64,000 nucleotides of DNA from Bacillota bacterium (GCA_023407175.1 JAEYMU010000009.1:1-64000); one strand, 5' to 3'. Positions 53,047 through 62,337 are shown, counted from the stretch's first letter. Numbers and translations are program-made. The notes: generated from the sequence alone by a model not told the origin.

Positions 53047-54234
53047 TCATTGTGAATTTCTTTCATAAAGCATTTTAACCGCTCCGGTCCATACGATCAT
53101 GTAGAAGCCCACCGCTATGAGGGTATGGTGCAGACCGATTCCTGTTGCAGCCAATCCAAACAGGCTGTAAAAAAGAATTCCGTATATATTTCTGGAAAGT
53201 GAGATCAGTGAATGGACCGTTGCTCTGCCTTCCTTATCAATTCTCTGGTGGATATAATCCTCCTGCAGCACCTCTGCGGAGGATAGAAACAGATAATACA
53301 TTCCATAAAGACACATGATACCTATCTGGTCAACCACTCCGGACACCAGCAGACAGATCGCTGCTGCCACACATAATAAGCTAATAGAATCCATGCCATC
53401 CCTGCAGCGAAAAAATCTTTCCAGGATTATCCGCAGACCTCCTGCCAGATAGCCTCCCAACGAAATCATGACAAACCGCAGGGCTGTCCAGATACCGATC
53501 ATGCTGATTGTTAACCCATAGCCCTTCGCGATTAGCTGATCATATTCATCCAGGGTATCCGCAGTAGTAACTACAAATACAGCCACCAAAGTAATCAGCA
53601 GCAGCTGTCTGCGGTGAATAAGAAAGCTTAATGAACTGAGAAGAGTTCCCTCCTCCTTTGTCTCCGGCTTTTGCCTGTGCTCCTTATAAAGGTTCACTTC
53701 CTTCATTGAAAAAATGATACCGGCAGTTATCAGCCCGGAAATTATAGAAAGCCCCAGTGCGGCCTGATAGCCAAACCAGGTTCCCAGAAAGCCTCCGCTG
53801 ACTGCTGCCAGCATATTGCTCATACCGTGCAGGAAGCGCCCTTTTCCCAGCACCTGTTCGAACTGCTCTTCCCTGTTCTGAATTTTCAGCGAATCAAACA
53901 GCAATGCTTCTTCTGCCCCCGACTGAAACGCTCCACCCAGCCCCCAGAATACAAATCCGACGGCATACAGATGAAAGCCATCTGCAAACATCCACAGAAA
54001 AAAGCATAAAGCCTTAAGCATTTCTCCAATCGCAACCATGTTTCTTCTGCTCCAGCGGTCTGCTAAAATACCGGTAGGTATCTCAAGAATGACTGCCGGA
54101 ACTGACCATATGGAAAGCAGCAGGGATATCTGCAGCAGCGAAAGCCCCTTGCTTTCAAACATCAGCAGATAAAGGGGGTATATGGGCATCAGATCATTGA
54201 AAATATTGTATATGTAATATTTTTTAATATTCAT
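53047..54234 (-). CDS. MFS transporter
   Basis: The 395-residue protein has about twelve hydrophobic segments and the major facilitator signature between helices 2 and 3: PTGILADRWSRRNMVAIG (GxxxDRxxRR). Substrate is unknown; it may be a multidrug or sugar exporter. The ATG at 54234 has GGAGGA upstream; the earlier ATG at 54246 lacks one. It is transcribed convergently with trpB2 and divergently from rpoD, with no operon partner except the small downstream protein. Confidence 0.87.
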   Translation of the reverse strand: MNIKKYYIYNIFNDLMPIYPLYLLMFESKGLSLLQISLLLSIWSVPAVILEIPTGILADRWSRRNMVAIGEMLKALCFFLWMFADGFHLYAVGFVFWGLGGAFQSGAEEALLFDSLKIQNREEQFEQVLGKGRFLHGMSNMLAAVSGGFLGTWFGYQAALGLSIISGLITAGIIFSMKEVNLYKEHRQKPETKEEGTLLSSLSFLIHRRQLLLITLVAVFVVTTADTLDEYDQLIAKGYGLTISMIGIWTALRFVMISLGGYLAGGLRIILERFFRCRDGMDSISLLCVAAAICLLVSGVVDQIGIMCLYGMYYLFLSSAEVLQEDYIHQRIDKEGRATVHSLISLSRNIYGILFYSLFGLAATGIGLHHTLIAVGFYMIVWTGAVKMLYERNSQ

Positions 54235-54545
54235 CGTTTCCTCCATAAGGTTATCTTATCCATATAAAATACCTTACGGCGGAGCACGGACTGCATGGAA
54301 TTACTGGCCTGTATCATACCACATGCGCATTAAACTCACCTCCAATCCAATTTTATACATCAGCTTAATTATAATACACTTTTACTGCTGCCACAATCAC
54401 CCGGTACAAAAAAAGCAATACGACCAACAAAATATTCCTTCCTGCATTTATCCTGCATATGTTTTATTTTCATGTTTTCTTATTGCTCCTAATATGATAT
54501 AATATTGAATAGTGCAATTTTATTTTCAACATAGGGGGAGCATGA

Positions 54546-55667
54546 ATGAACGATCAATCCGGTCATGATATCTTTGAGGACAAGTTTCAGGAGCTGATTG
54601 CCTTTGCAGGCAAACAAAAGGGTGTCATTGAAGCTGAAAAAATTAATACGCTGATCAGTGAACTGGGTTTGGATAATAGTCAGATTGATAAAATTTACGA
54701 GAGACTCGAAGCCGATAATATTGTTGTCTTAAGCACCAGTGACGATGAAGAGCCCAATGAAGAAACCCTTCTTGAGCTTGAAGAGGAGGACGGGGACTCT
54801 CAGTCCGAAGCTGATACTCTGAACTATTCCTCCTATACTGCTGACGACCCGGTTCATTTGTACCTGAAGGAAATCGGCAATTATCCATTGCTTACAATGG
54901 CAGATGAAATAGAGCTGGCGCAAAAATATTTGGACGGGGATGAAGCCTCCAAGCAGCAACTGGTGGAATCCAATCTAAGACTTGTAGTCAGTATAGCAAA
55001 GCGTTATGTGGGAAGGGGCTTATCCTTTCTTGATCTGATTCAGGAGGGTAATCTGGGTCTTATTAAAGCCGTTGAGAAATTCGACTATACAAAGGGTTAT
55101 AAATTCAGTACCTATGCCACCTGGTGGATTCGACAGGCTATCACCAGGTCCATCGCCGACCAGTCCCGTACCATCCGTATCCCGGTGCATATGTCCGAGA
55201 TCATCAGCAAAACCTACCGCGTATCACGAAGTCTTGTGCAGGAGCTGGGCAGAGAACCCTCCGAGCAGGAGCTCGCCGATGCCATGAATATGCCCCTGGA
55301 TAAGGTAAGAGAAATACTTAAGGTTTCCGCTGATCCGATCTCCCTTGATACTCCGGTCGGAGAAGAGGATGACAGTCATCTGGGTGATTTTATCCGGGAT
55401 GATTCCGTGATGGGTCCGGAGGATGCAGCCTCCTATTCCATTCTGCGGGATCAGATTACCCGGCTTTTGGACACTCTGACTGACCGGGAACAGCGGGTGC
55501 TGGTACTTCGTTTTGGACTAAAGGATGGCAGAAGCCGCACTTTGGAGGAGGTCGGAAAGGAATTCAATGTTACCCGTGAGCGTATCCGCCAAATTGAAGC
55601 AAAGGCCTTGAGAAAGTTAAGACATCCCAGCCGCGCCAAAATGCTTAAGGGCTATGAGCTGATATAA
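54546..55667 (+). CDS. rpoD: Primary RNA polymerase sigma factor SigA/RpoD
   Basis: The 373-residue protein has a short region 1.1 ([32 protein letters not shown]), region 1.2 ([17 protein letters not shown]), the full region 2 ([12 protein letters not shown]...[35 protein letters not shown]), region 3 and region 4.2 ([30 protein letters not shown]). This is the housekeeping sigma factor, which recognises the TTGACA/TATAAT promoters seen here. dnaG, its usual operon partner, is not adjacent; plsC follows by 19 nt. GGGGGAG precedes the start. Confidence 0.95.
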   Translation: MNDQSGHDIFEDKFQELIAFAGKQKGVIEAEKINTLISELGLDNSQIDKIYERLEADNIVVLSTSDDEEPNEETLLELEEEDGDSQSEADTLNYSSYTADDPVHLYLKEIGNYPLLTMADEIELAQKYLDGDEASKQQLVESNLRLVVSIAKRYVGRGLSFLDLIQEGNLGLIKAVEKFDYTKGYKFSTYATWWIRQAITRSIADQSRTIRIPVHMSEIISKTYRVSRSLVQELGREPSEQELADAMNMPLDKVREILKVSADPISLDTPVGEEDDSHLGDFIRDDSVMGPEDAASYSILRDQITRLLDTLTDREQRVLVLRFGLKDGRSRTLEEVGKEFNVTRERIRQIEAKALRKLRHPSRAKMLKGYELI

Positions 55668-55686
55668 GCACAGAATGGAGGTATCT

Positions 55687-56409
55687 ATGAAAAGAATTGT
55701 TTTCATGTTTATCCGCAGCTTTTTTTATCTGCCCTATTATCTGGTCCGCATTCTGCAATTAAGTAATATCCAAAAATACGACCGAGAAACACGATATGCC
55801 TTTCTTCATAAGGTAGCTCCGGCAGTCAACCGCCGCGGAAGGGTTAAAATAGTCTGCTTTGGTCTTGATAATCTACCGAAGGAAGCCGGTTATATCATAT
55901 TTCCAAACCATCAGGGCCTGTTTGATGCCCTTGCCTTCTTGGAAACACACGAGCGTCCCTTTGTAACCGTCATGAAGAAAGAGGTTAAGGATGTATTTTT
56001 GCTAAAACGGATCATCATGATGCTTCAGGCAGAAATCATCGACCGGGAAGACATCCGTCAATCGATGCAGGTTATTATGAACATGACCCGTCGGGTCAAG
56101 GATGGGGAGAACTTTGTAGTCTTTCCTGAAGGAACACGCTCCAAAAACGGCAACCATATCCAGGAATTTAAGGGCGGCACCTTCAAAAGTGCCATGAATG
56201 CCAGATGTCCCATTGTCCCGGCAGCACTGATCAATTCCTTTCAAGCCTTTGATACAAATTCTATAAAAAGGATTACAGTGCAGCTTCACTATCTGAAACC
56301 CCTGTATTACGAGGATTACAAGGATATGAAATCTACGGAGATTGCGGAGCTGGTTGCCTCCCGAATCCAGGCTACCATAAATGAATATGAACATAAGGCA
56401 GTAATATAA
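55687..56409 (+). CDS. plsC: 1-acyl-sn-glycerol-3-phosphate acyltransferase
   Basis: PlsC acylates lysophosphatidic acid in phospholipid synthesis. The 240-residue protein has the HX4D motif NHQGLFDALAF (about 73-83), the glycerol-phosphate-binding FPEGTRSKNG (about 143-152) and the PIVPAALIN motif. The ATG at 55687 has GGAGG 5 nt upstream; an ATG four codons upstream overlaps that site. It follows rpoD by 19 nt and is followed by a clear terminator, so rpoD-plsC is one unit. Confidence 0.9.
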   Translation: MKRIVFMFIRSFFYLPYYLVRILQLSNIQKYDRETRYAFLHKVAPAVNRRGRVKIVCFGLDNLPKEAGYIIFPNHQGLFDALAFLETHERPFVTVMKKEVKDVFLLKRIIMMLQAEIIDREDIRQSMQVIMNMTRRVKDGENFVVFPEGTRSKNGNHIQEFKGGTFKSAMNARCPIVPAALINSFQAFDTNSIKRITVQLHYLKPLYYEDYKDMKSTEIAELVASRIQATINEYEHKAVI

Positions 56410-56448
56410 CAGACCGTTAAATATCCGGCTGCTTTGTTTCCCGTCCAA

Positions 56449-56524
56449 GGGCTGTTGAAAATATCTCTTTCAGTGAGCAGATTGTACCGCTTCCTCGGCA
56501 GATATTTTCTATCGGCTCTTTTTT
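56449..56524 (+). terminator. Terminator of the rpoD-plsC unit
   Basis: A long stem, GGGCTGTTGAAAATATCT with AGATATTTTCTATCGGCTC, is followed by six Ts. The loop contains further paired segments. Confidence 0.85.
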
Positions 56525-56734
56525 GTTATCATTTCCAATCGTCTTTATTCCTTACTTCTATTGTCTATATTCATCATATCCTGTATATTACTTACGTTAT
56601 TTGTATATTTATTTACTTATTATGCATTATTATTACTGTGTTTTCCATCAGAATACTGAAATAGTTGCTTTTACCAATAGAATAGGATATAATAGCTAAT
56701 GCATAATATTATTAAACTGTCCGGAAGGTGAAGA

Positions 56735-57997
56735 ATGAAAAAAAATAAATTAACCTTAGTCTCCATGCTAGTATTTATGACAGTTTTTAGCCTGACCGTA
56801 ATTTTAGATATACAAATGCCTTTTATAGCAATCAAGGGAAGTCAGGCCAGTGCAGACGAAACAGCCGTTACCTCCGATGCTATGGCCGTAATAACACAGG
56901 AACCGGTCATCCGTTCCTTTTCCCATGATGCAGATTCTGATGATATTATTTTGGATACGGAGGATATTGCTTCCGCTGAGGTGTCCCCCACTGAAGCACC
57001 TGAAGTTACACCCACTTCTGTGCCGGAAGCTACACCTACTCCCGAACCGACCGCAACACCCACCCCTGAACCGGAAAAGTCCAAGTATTCCAATATCGGT
57101 ATTTCTGTTGCCAAGGACTATGTAAATATCCGTAAAACCCCATCAACAGATGGAGATATTCTTGGTAAGCTTTATAAGAATTCCGCCTGTGAAATCCTCG
57201 ATTCCAAGGACGGCTGGTATAAGGTGGAATCCGGAAGTGTCAAAGGCTATGTAAATGCCGACTATATTAAAACAGGGATACCGGATGACGAATTAATTGA
57301 GAAATATGGGACCTTAAGTATTTCCGTAGAATGTGACGGTCTGAATGTACGCAAGGAAAAATCTACGGATGCCGCCAAGCTCACCGTCATTTATATGAAT
57401 GAAATCTATCCTGTAGTTAAGGATGAGGGTGAATGGATTGAAATCAAAATTCCCGACGAGGATATCACCGGTTATGTCAAGAGTGAATTTACTGAGCTTA
57501 TCGTAGAATTTACGGAAGCGGTATCCAAGGAGGAAGAAGAACTGCTCAAGCAGATAGAGGCTGAAAAGAAGGCGAAGCAGGAAACTCAAATCAAGCAACG
57601 AGAAAGTACGGCTTACGAATATGACGAATTGCAACTGCTAACCTGCCTTATTCATTCCGAAGCAGGCTCACAAAGCTATGAAACCAAGCTTGCCGTTGCC
57701 AATGTCGTTCTAAACCGCATGAAATCCTCCAGCTATCCCAGCTCCATGAAGAGTGTTATCTATCAGTCCGGGCAATTTACAGTAGCAGCCAGCGGTTCCC
57801 TGCAAAAACAATTGGACCGTTACAGCCATTATTCCTCCAAGGCAGAGTTAATGTCCATCAAAGCTGCCAAAGATGCTCTCGCCGGCTCAAACAATATTGG
57901 CAAGCGCGTGCATTTTAATTCCTATCGGGCCGCCGTAAATAAGGGCTATGACGAAAAATCCACCGCGGTTAAATTGGGCGGTCTGCTGTTCTGGTAA
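56735..57997 (+). CDS. Secreted SH3-domain SleB-type cell wall hydrolase
   Basis: The 420-residue protein has an N-terminal signal/anchor (about residues 8-24), a Thr/Pro/Glu-rich spacer with repeated TPxPE/TPTPEP units, two bacterial SH3 domains (VAKDYVNIRKTPS and CDGLNVRKEKS), a coiled-coil linker (about 264-286) and a C-terminal SleB hydrolase domain: LLTCLIHSEAGSQSYETKLAVANVVLNRM, with the catalytic Glu in HSEAG. It is a spore or wall lytic enzyme candidate. The SH3 region closely resembles that of the NlpC/P60 protein at 21278. GGAAGGTG precedes the ATG. Confidence 0.9.
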   Translation: MKKNKLTLVSMLVFMTVFSLTVILDIQMPFIAIKGSQASADETAVTSDAMAVITQEPVIRSFSHDADSDDIILDTEDIASAEVSPTEAPEVTPTSVPEATPTPEPTATPTPEPEKSKYSNIGISVAKDYVNIRKTPSTDGDILGKLYKNSACEILDSKDGWYKVESGSVKGYVNADYIKTGIPDDELIEKYGTLSISVECDGLNVRKEKSTDAAKLTVIYMNEIYPVVKDEGEWIEIKIPDEDITGYVKSEFTELIVEFTEAVSKEEEELLKQIEAEKKAKQETQIKQRESTAYEYDELQLLTCLIHSEAGSQSYETKLAVANVVLNRMKSSSYPSSMKSVIYQSGQFTVAASGSLQKQLDRYSHYSSKAELMSIKAAKDALAGSNNIGKRVHFNSYRAAVNKGYDEKSTAVKLGGLLFW

Positions 57998-58078
57998 TAT
58001 TATTTTGTATTATAATGGATGAATATTGATATGCTGATGCCACAGCATAAAGATAACAGATAAGTAAGATGGAAATGT

Positions 58079-58137
58079 ATAAGAAGAGAGTAGCTTAAAA
58101 GTCAATCAATTGCTTTTGGATACTCTCTTCTTTTGTT
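58079..58137 (+). terminator. Terminator of the SleB-type gene
   Basis: The stem AAGAAGAGAGTA/TACTCTCTTCTT is followed by TTGTTATA, with inner AAAAGC/GCTTTT pairing. It lies about 80 nt after the stop. Confidence 0.8.
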
Positions 58138-58276
58138 ATATATGATATCTTCCGGATTTAACCCGGCACTGTTTGATTAAAGATGAATGAGACCGACATC
58201 AGAGTATGCTTAATAAATGTTTATACCGAGCCAGGGTCTGTTTGAAATGAAAAAATATTTTAGAAGCGTAACAGAA

Positions 58277-59500
58277 CTATCGGTAAAGCTTTTTCTGGGC
58301 CGGAATACCATTTTCATACCTTAAATTAGTTTCCCCCTGAATCAGCGGTTTCATATAAGTGATCAGCTCTTCTGTTACATCATGACCGTCAGGTGTAATC
58401 CACTCTAAGGGCACCTTCTTTTCCTTATTGGCCACTTCACCTACCGAAACTGTAACATAATCCACCTGGTAGGGGCTGTCCCCAACTCTGACAATTGCAG
58501 CCATCCTGCCCGTCTCACCGTCCAGAGCACAGGCATATGCCTTCTGCCCCAGCATGACCGATTCTGTAATGTCCGTTTCACTCGCAATATGAGCAGCAGA
58601 CCGCTGCATAAGATTTAATTCAATGGAACGGACCTTGCAGCCGATTTCCTTTCTTACGAGCCGTTCTAATACACGGGCAGCCCCCGCAATATATTTATGG
58701 CCGAAATTATCCACGGCACCGCTGGATACCTGGCTGGATATATAGGAGCCACTGCTGTCCTTGATGCCTTCACTGACTGCAACCAGCACCCCGGTTTTCT
58801 TCGCCAAAGTTTCTTTGATATCCTCTATAAACTGCTCTTTATCAAAATCTCTCTCACAAAGATAGATCAAATCCGCTCCCGCTCCTCCGTTTACTCTTGA
58901 CAGTGCGGCGCTTGCCGTAAGCCAGCCGGCATTGCGCCCCATGATCTCTACAATTGTCACAGCAGGGACATTATAGGAGCCGATATCACAAGCCAACTCT
59001 GAAATCGTAGTGGCGATATATTTCGCCGCCGAACCATAACCGGGGCTGTGATCCGTTAGATTCAGGTCGTTATCGATCGTCTTAGGGGCTCCCATAATAA
59101 CAAAATCATGCTGCTTTGCCTGGCAGTATTGTGACAGCTTATATACCGTATCCATGGAATCATTTCCACCGATGTATATAAAATACTTAATATGATACTT
59201 GTAAAAGAGGCTGATAATCCTTTCATAATCTTCTTCATTAGTCACCCAATCCTTCATCTTATATCTGCAGGTGCCCAGGGCAGAGGATGGTGTATACATC
59301 AGCGTATTGATCGCATTAATATCCCTTACGACTTCGTTTAAGTCGACCAGCCTGTCATTTATAACACCCTCAATACCATTTCTTGCGCCGTATACCTTGT
59401 CCACCTTTTTACTAAGATATACTGCCTGCAACACTCCTGCCAGGGTTGCGTTAATGGCAGCCGTAGGCCCCCCTGATTGTGCCACTAATAGATTTTTCAT
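58277..59500 (-). CDS. pfp: PPi-dependent phosphofructokinase-type enzyme
   Basis: The enzyme phosphorylates fructose-6-phosphate. The 407-residue protein has the sugar-binding VAQSGGPTAAINATL, GGNDSMDT (about 104-111) in place of GGDGS, and APKTIDNDL (about 128-136) where ATP-type enzymes have GTIDNDI, together with EIMGRNAGWL and SRVNGG. The Asp in GGNDS and the Lys in PKTIDND are the known markers of pyrophosphate use. I therefore infer a PPi-type enzyme. It lies alone, transcribed from the ATG at 59500 with AGGAGGA upstream. An earlier in-frame ATG has no support. Confidence 0.9.
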   Translation of the reverse strand: MKNLLVAQSGGPTAAINATLAGVLQAVYLSKKVDKVYGARNGIEGVINDRLVDLNEVVRDINAINTLMYTPSSALGTCRYKMKDWVTNEEDYERIISLFYKYHIKYFIYIGGNDSMDTVYKLSQYCQAKQHDFVIMGAPKTIDNDLNLTDHSPGYGSAAKYIATTISELACDIGSYNVPAVTIVEIMGRNAGWLTASAALSRVNGGAGADLIYLCERDFDKEQFIEDIKETLAKKTGVLVAVSEGIKDSSGSYISSQVSSGAVDNFGHKYIAGAARVLERLVRKEIGCKVRSIELNLMQRSAAHIASETDITESVMLGQKAYACALDGETGRMAAIVRVGDSPYQVDYVTVSVGEVANKEKKVPLEWITPDGHDVTEELITYMKPLIQGETNLRYENGIPAQKKLYR

Positions 59501-59614
59501 TTGATATCCTCCTGTGAGATAGCTTATACCGGTCCTGAAAAGCACCTGACAGTGTATCACTTGCAATCGTTTTCTGTCAATAGATGACGATTTTGTTTTT
59601 TAAATTTACAAATT

Positions 59615-59697
59615 AAAAAAGCCTTGCCGTATCGCAATGCCTCCAGACACTCTGCAGGGACAGAGGGGAGTATACACGACCGTTTCAAGGCTTTTTC
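59615..59697 (-). terminator. Long-loop terminator after folT
   Basis: The stem AAAAAGCCTTG/CAAGGCTTTTT closes on a long, partly base-paired loop (including CTCTG/CAGAG). T tracts occur on both strands. It ends the folT transcript on the minus strand. Confidence 0.75.
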
Positions 59698-59706
59698 TTA
59701 CAGTAT

Positions 59707-60288
59707 TTATTTGGCTTTTGCTCTTACCTTTTCCTTATCCTTGCCAAGCATCCTTAGAACACCGCTGGCCTCCACACCCTTTACCAGCAGATAGAATAGC
59801 ATCGTCTCTACCGGAAACATAATTAAAAGCTTAAGTGCCCTTAGCGGAAGGTTGACTAAATACGGTACTCCATTCAGTACCGTAAGCCAATAAGTATTAA
59901 GCGGGAGATCAACTAAAATCACACGAAGCACATTTGCTGTGATGACCCGCTTCAGGCTGATTGGTCTTTTATACAAAATCAACCCGAACAGCAGACCTTT
60001 TAGCATAGCACTGACTGTAAATCCCGGAAAAAAGCTCCCAAATGGCTTTACGATGTAGTTTAATATGTCCATCACGGCTCCGTAGATGATGCCAACAAAG
60101 GGTCCAAATAAGTAATAGACAAATTCGTTGGGCAGAAAGGTCCATTCCAGCTTGATATTCTCCGTCATCATAATTGTGAAGCTTCCCAATACGATGGAGA
60201 TGGCACCAAACATGGCGGCAAGGGTAAGGCATTTTACATCCTTAAGCTCCTTGCAGGATGAGAGAAATAATTCCTTGATTTTGGCCAT
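59707..60288 (-). CDS. folT: Folate ECF transporter S component FolT
   Basis: FolT is the substrate-binding membrane subunit for folates that works with the shared ECF module, not present in this window. The 193-residue protein has about six hydrophobic segments and the family region LFGPFVGIIYGAVMDILNYIVKPFGSFFPGFTVSAML (about 60-96). The THF riboswitch upstream confirms the substrate class. AGGAGG precedes the ATG. The gene is a single unit, with promoter, riboswitch, gene and terminator. Confidence 0.94.
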   Translation of the reverse strand: MAKIKELFLSSCKELKDVKCLTLAAMFGAISIVLGSFTIMMTENIKLEWTFLPNEFVYYLFGPFVGIIYGAVMDILNYIVKPFGSFFPGFTVSAMLKGLLFGLILYKRPISLKRVITANVLRVILVDLPLNTYWLTVLNGVPYLVNLPLRALKLLIMFPVETMLFYLLVKGVEASGVLRMLGKDKEKVRAKAK

Positions 60289-60366
60289 AAAAAAATTACC
60301 TCCTTTGCAGAATTTACTACAATAAGAGATAAAATCAAATAAAATATATTTGACTATCCAACTGTA

Positions 60367-60462
60367 GCAGCGGGATGCGAACCGTGCACCGCAAGTAAAC
60401 TTTTCGTCCGGCTGACAACTCCCTGTTCAACCAGCACTTAACGCGCACAATCCTACTCTGCT
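60367..60462 (-). promoter_or_regulatory. Tetrahydrofolate riboswitch
   Basis: On the minus strand the conserved THF aptamer segments occur in order: GCAGAGTAGGATTGTGCGCG, TTAAGTGCTGGTTGAACAGG, GTTGTCAGCCGGACG, TTGCGGTGCACGG and CATCCCGCTGC, whose 5' and 3' ends (GCAG/CTGC) close the outer stem. It precedes folT and probably lowers its expression when folate is plentiful. A weak AT-rich hairpin (about 60335-60353) lies between it and the start. Confidence 0.93.
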
Positions 60463-60518
60463 TTTCTTCATTTTATTCATGACAAGCAAATGATCCATTT
60501 AACTTGTAATGTATCCCA

Positions 60519-60546
60519 AGTATAACACAGAAGATTTTTTTTTCAA
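60519..60546 (-). promoter_or_regulatory. Promoter of the folT unit
   Basis: TTGAAA (60541-60546) and TATACT (60519-60524) on the minus strand, 16 nt apart, lie upstream of the THF aptamer. Confidence 0.65.
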
Positions 60547-60618
60547 GAGGATTTTTTAATTCTATATTTTTATACCCTGACTAAGGTTATCAATTAGGGG
60601 TGTCCCTGCACAATCTGT

Positions 60619-61335
60619 TTATTGATCAAGAAGAAATGCTTTTCTGGTGCTTGAAGTCACTTTACCGGTTACGGTAAGCTTACTGCTTTGCTGAAAGGTT
60701 TTTACCGCTGTCTGGGTGAGCTGTCCGAAGTCGCCGTCTATCTTAATATCAAAGCCCGCTTCGCAAAGCTCCCATTGAACCCAACGCACATCATCACCCT
60801 TGCATCCCAGGTAAACTGTTTTCCCCGGTTCACTATATGGATTTTTTTGCTTTGCAGTAGTGGCAGCCGTTGTTTTGGCATAATCCAGATAGGAAAACAA
60901 AAGCCAGTGGGTATAACCTACCTCCGATATTTTTGTCTTTACCGTACCGTAATCGATACCTTTACCTTCAATGCAATAGTTCTTACTGATCTTGACCCCC
61001 ACATGTCCCTTTTTCCAAAGGACTGCACCGACTGGAGCCTGGTCAACAGTTGCAATCAGTCCCCGCTTTGATGCGGAGGAATACATCTGGTAGGAGCCGA
61101 TATTCTTGCCGGTGTACCAGCTGATCAGACCGGAGCAGTCAGTACACACCTTACCGACGAATTTTCTGGCCTTGGCAATATACGCATTCGTAAAAATATC
61201 CTTATATTTTTTTATTAAGTTATTTAACTTGGTATTGGTTAATACTCCGTTAGCTCCCTTTGCTCCATAGACGTAGGGCGTTCCTATTTTGGTTTTACAA
61301 TGCTTTGCCAAACCCGCTCCCGTTAATTTACTCAT
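60619..61335 (-). CDS. Phage-type endolysin with NlpC/P60-like and peptidoglycan-binding domains
   Basis: The 238-residue protein has an N-terminal NlpC/P60-type domain with catalytic Cys in KVCTDCSGLISWY (about 63-75) and His in KGHVGVKI, and a C-terminal peptidoglycan-binding domain (GDDVRWVQWELCEAGFDIKIDGDFGQLTQTAVKTFQ). No signal peptide is seen, so it needs a holin to reach the wall; a holin gene follows on the upstream side. AGGTAAAG precedes the ATG. It marks the lysis end of the prophage-like region. Confidence 0.87.
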   Translation of the reverse strand: MSKLTGAGLAKHCKTKIGTPYVYGAKGANGVLTNTKLNNLIKKYKDIFTNAYIAKARKFVGKVCTDCSGLISWYTGKNIGSYQMYSSASKRGLIATVDQAPVGAVLWKKGHVGVKISKNYCIEGKGIDYGTVKTKISEVGYTHWLLFSYLDYAKTTAATTAKQKNPYSEPGKTVYLGCKGDDVRWVQWELCEAGFDIKIDGDFGQLTQTAVKTFQQSSKLTVTGKVTSSTRKAFLLDQ

Positions 61336-61353
61336 GCTTTACCTCACTTCTGC

Positions 61354-61590
61354 CTATTTTTTTATTTCTTCAATCAACGCAAGCATCTGCTTTGTTGCCG
61401 TAACCGTTGTGGCTACTGATGCTGCGTCAATCTTTCCTTCTATAATTACATATGTAGCTGTTGCAATAATTGTTACTGCAAGACCGGCAATCACGCCTAC
61501 ACTGCCTCCCACTCCCGTCAATGCTGTTGCAATTCCTGACAGAGCTCCCAGGATTGTTAATATAAACTTTCTGGATAGATATTTTTTCAT
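61354..61590 (-). CDS. Phage holin-like protein
   Basis: The 78-residue protein has two hydrophobic stretches (FILTILGALSGIATALTGVG and VGVIAGLAVTIIATATYVII) separated by a Gly-rich turn, and a short charged C-terminus (EEIKK). This is the shape of a small class II-like holin. It lies 18 nt from the endolysin gene in the order holin-endolysin. The start codon is an ATG without an obvious Shine-Dalgarno site, perhaps to keep expression low. Confidence 0.8.
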   Translation of the reverse strand: MKKYLSRKFILTILGALSGIATALTGVGGSVGVIAGLAVTIIATATYVIIEGKIDAASVATTVTATKQMLALIEEIKK

Positions 61591-61711
61591 GGCTTATCAC
61601 TGAATCCTTTCTTGACTTTTTGATACCGATAAGATAAATAGTTTTCTGCTATAAATACAAGCTATGAGACTATATGTGCTGATGCTCATTACTTGGCTTT
61701 AAAAAGATGCA

Positions 61712-61757
61712 CAAAATGACAGCCGCAACATGAAATTCATCATTATTACGGCTGCCA
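61712..61757 (-). terminator. Hairpin between the coiled-coil gene and the holin gene
   Basis: The arms CGGCTGT and ACAGCCG with flanking pairs are followed on the minus strand by CATTTTGT. It lies after the 61790-62044 gene and before the holin gene, so the holin-endolysin pair may have its own promoter. Confidence 0.6.
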
Positions 61758-61789
61758 CAATGAATTTTAAATAAAGTTCTTTTTGATTA

Positions 61790-62044
61790 TCAATCCATCT
61801 TGCTTTCCAGATCATCGATTCGATGATTTGATACTCTTAATTTTTCATCAAGCACTTCACATTTCTTTTCAAGCGTATACATACGCTCAATCAGGTTGTT
61901 GTGCTTGTTTACTTTTTCTTCAAGCTGCTCCAGCCGGTAGGCGATTAAGGCAGTTGTTTTCCGCTGCGAAAAATAAGAGCCAACCAGCGTACCGGCAAGG
62001 CTCAGCCCTCCTGTTATTATGATTGCTACAATATTACTATCCAT
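61790..62044 (-). CDS. Phage lysis-region protein with one membrane helix and a coiled coil
   Basis: The 84-residue protein has an N-terminal hydrophobic helix (NIVAIIITGGLSLAGTLVGSYF, about 4-25) and a heptad-rich coiled coil to the end (LEQLEEKVNKHNNLIERMYTLEKKCEVLDEKL). Proteins of this shape are common next to holins in Firmicute phages; their role is not established. It is co-directional with the lysis and tail genes. The start ATG follows a weak site. Confidence 0.7.
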   Translation of the reverse strand: MDSNIVAIIITGGLSLAGTLVGSYFSQRKTTALIAYRLEQLEEKVNKHNNLIERMYTLEKKCEVLDEKLRVSNHRIDDLESKMD

Positions 62045-62174
62045 GCATCATATACTGCCCTTCCCGCATTAGAATAGCATCCTTTTGGATGCCTTTATAA
62101 ATTCATATCATTTTTTATCATGATTTTCTTTATAGGTATCAATTCCAACCGCATTAATTAAGGTTGCAAAATAA

Positions 62175-62321
62175 CTAAGCATTAATTAGTGCTACTAATT
62201 CATTATACTGATCATCTGTGATACGGCTGTTCATTAAGAAAACGTCACACATGTTCAGTAATTCTTCATCGGTTTTTTTACCGATGGCAATGACCTTTTT
62301 CATAGTTTCATATGTATTCAT
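62175..62321 (-). CDS. Small phage protein, 48 residues, XkdX-like in position
   Basis: This short gene was found by reading the minus strand between the two larger phage genes. It encodes 48 residues from ATG 62321 to TAG 62175 with an AAAGGAGA site 8 nt upstream. The C-terminus SRITDDQYNELVALI recalls the ITxEQY ending of XkdX-type small tail-region proteins, a similarity from memory only. Its gap to the upstream 98-residue gene is 16 nt, so it belongs to the same transcript. Confidence 0.65.
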   Translation of the reverse strand: MNTYETMKKVIAIGKKTDEELLNMCDVFLMNSRITDDQYNELVALINA

Positions 62322-62337
62322 AAAAGCGTCTCCTTTC

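Noticed and set aside
53047..53050. Overlap of the 52799 gene with the MFS gene
   Set aside because: The overlap comes from an upstream extension without a ribosome-binding site; the supported start at 52963 removes it.
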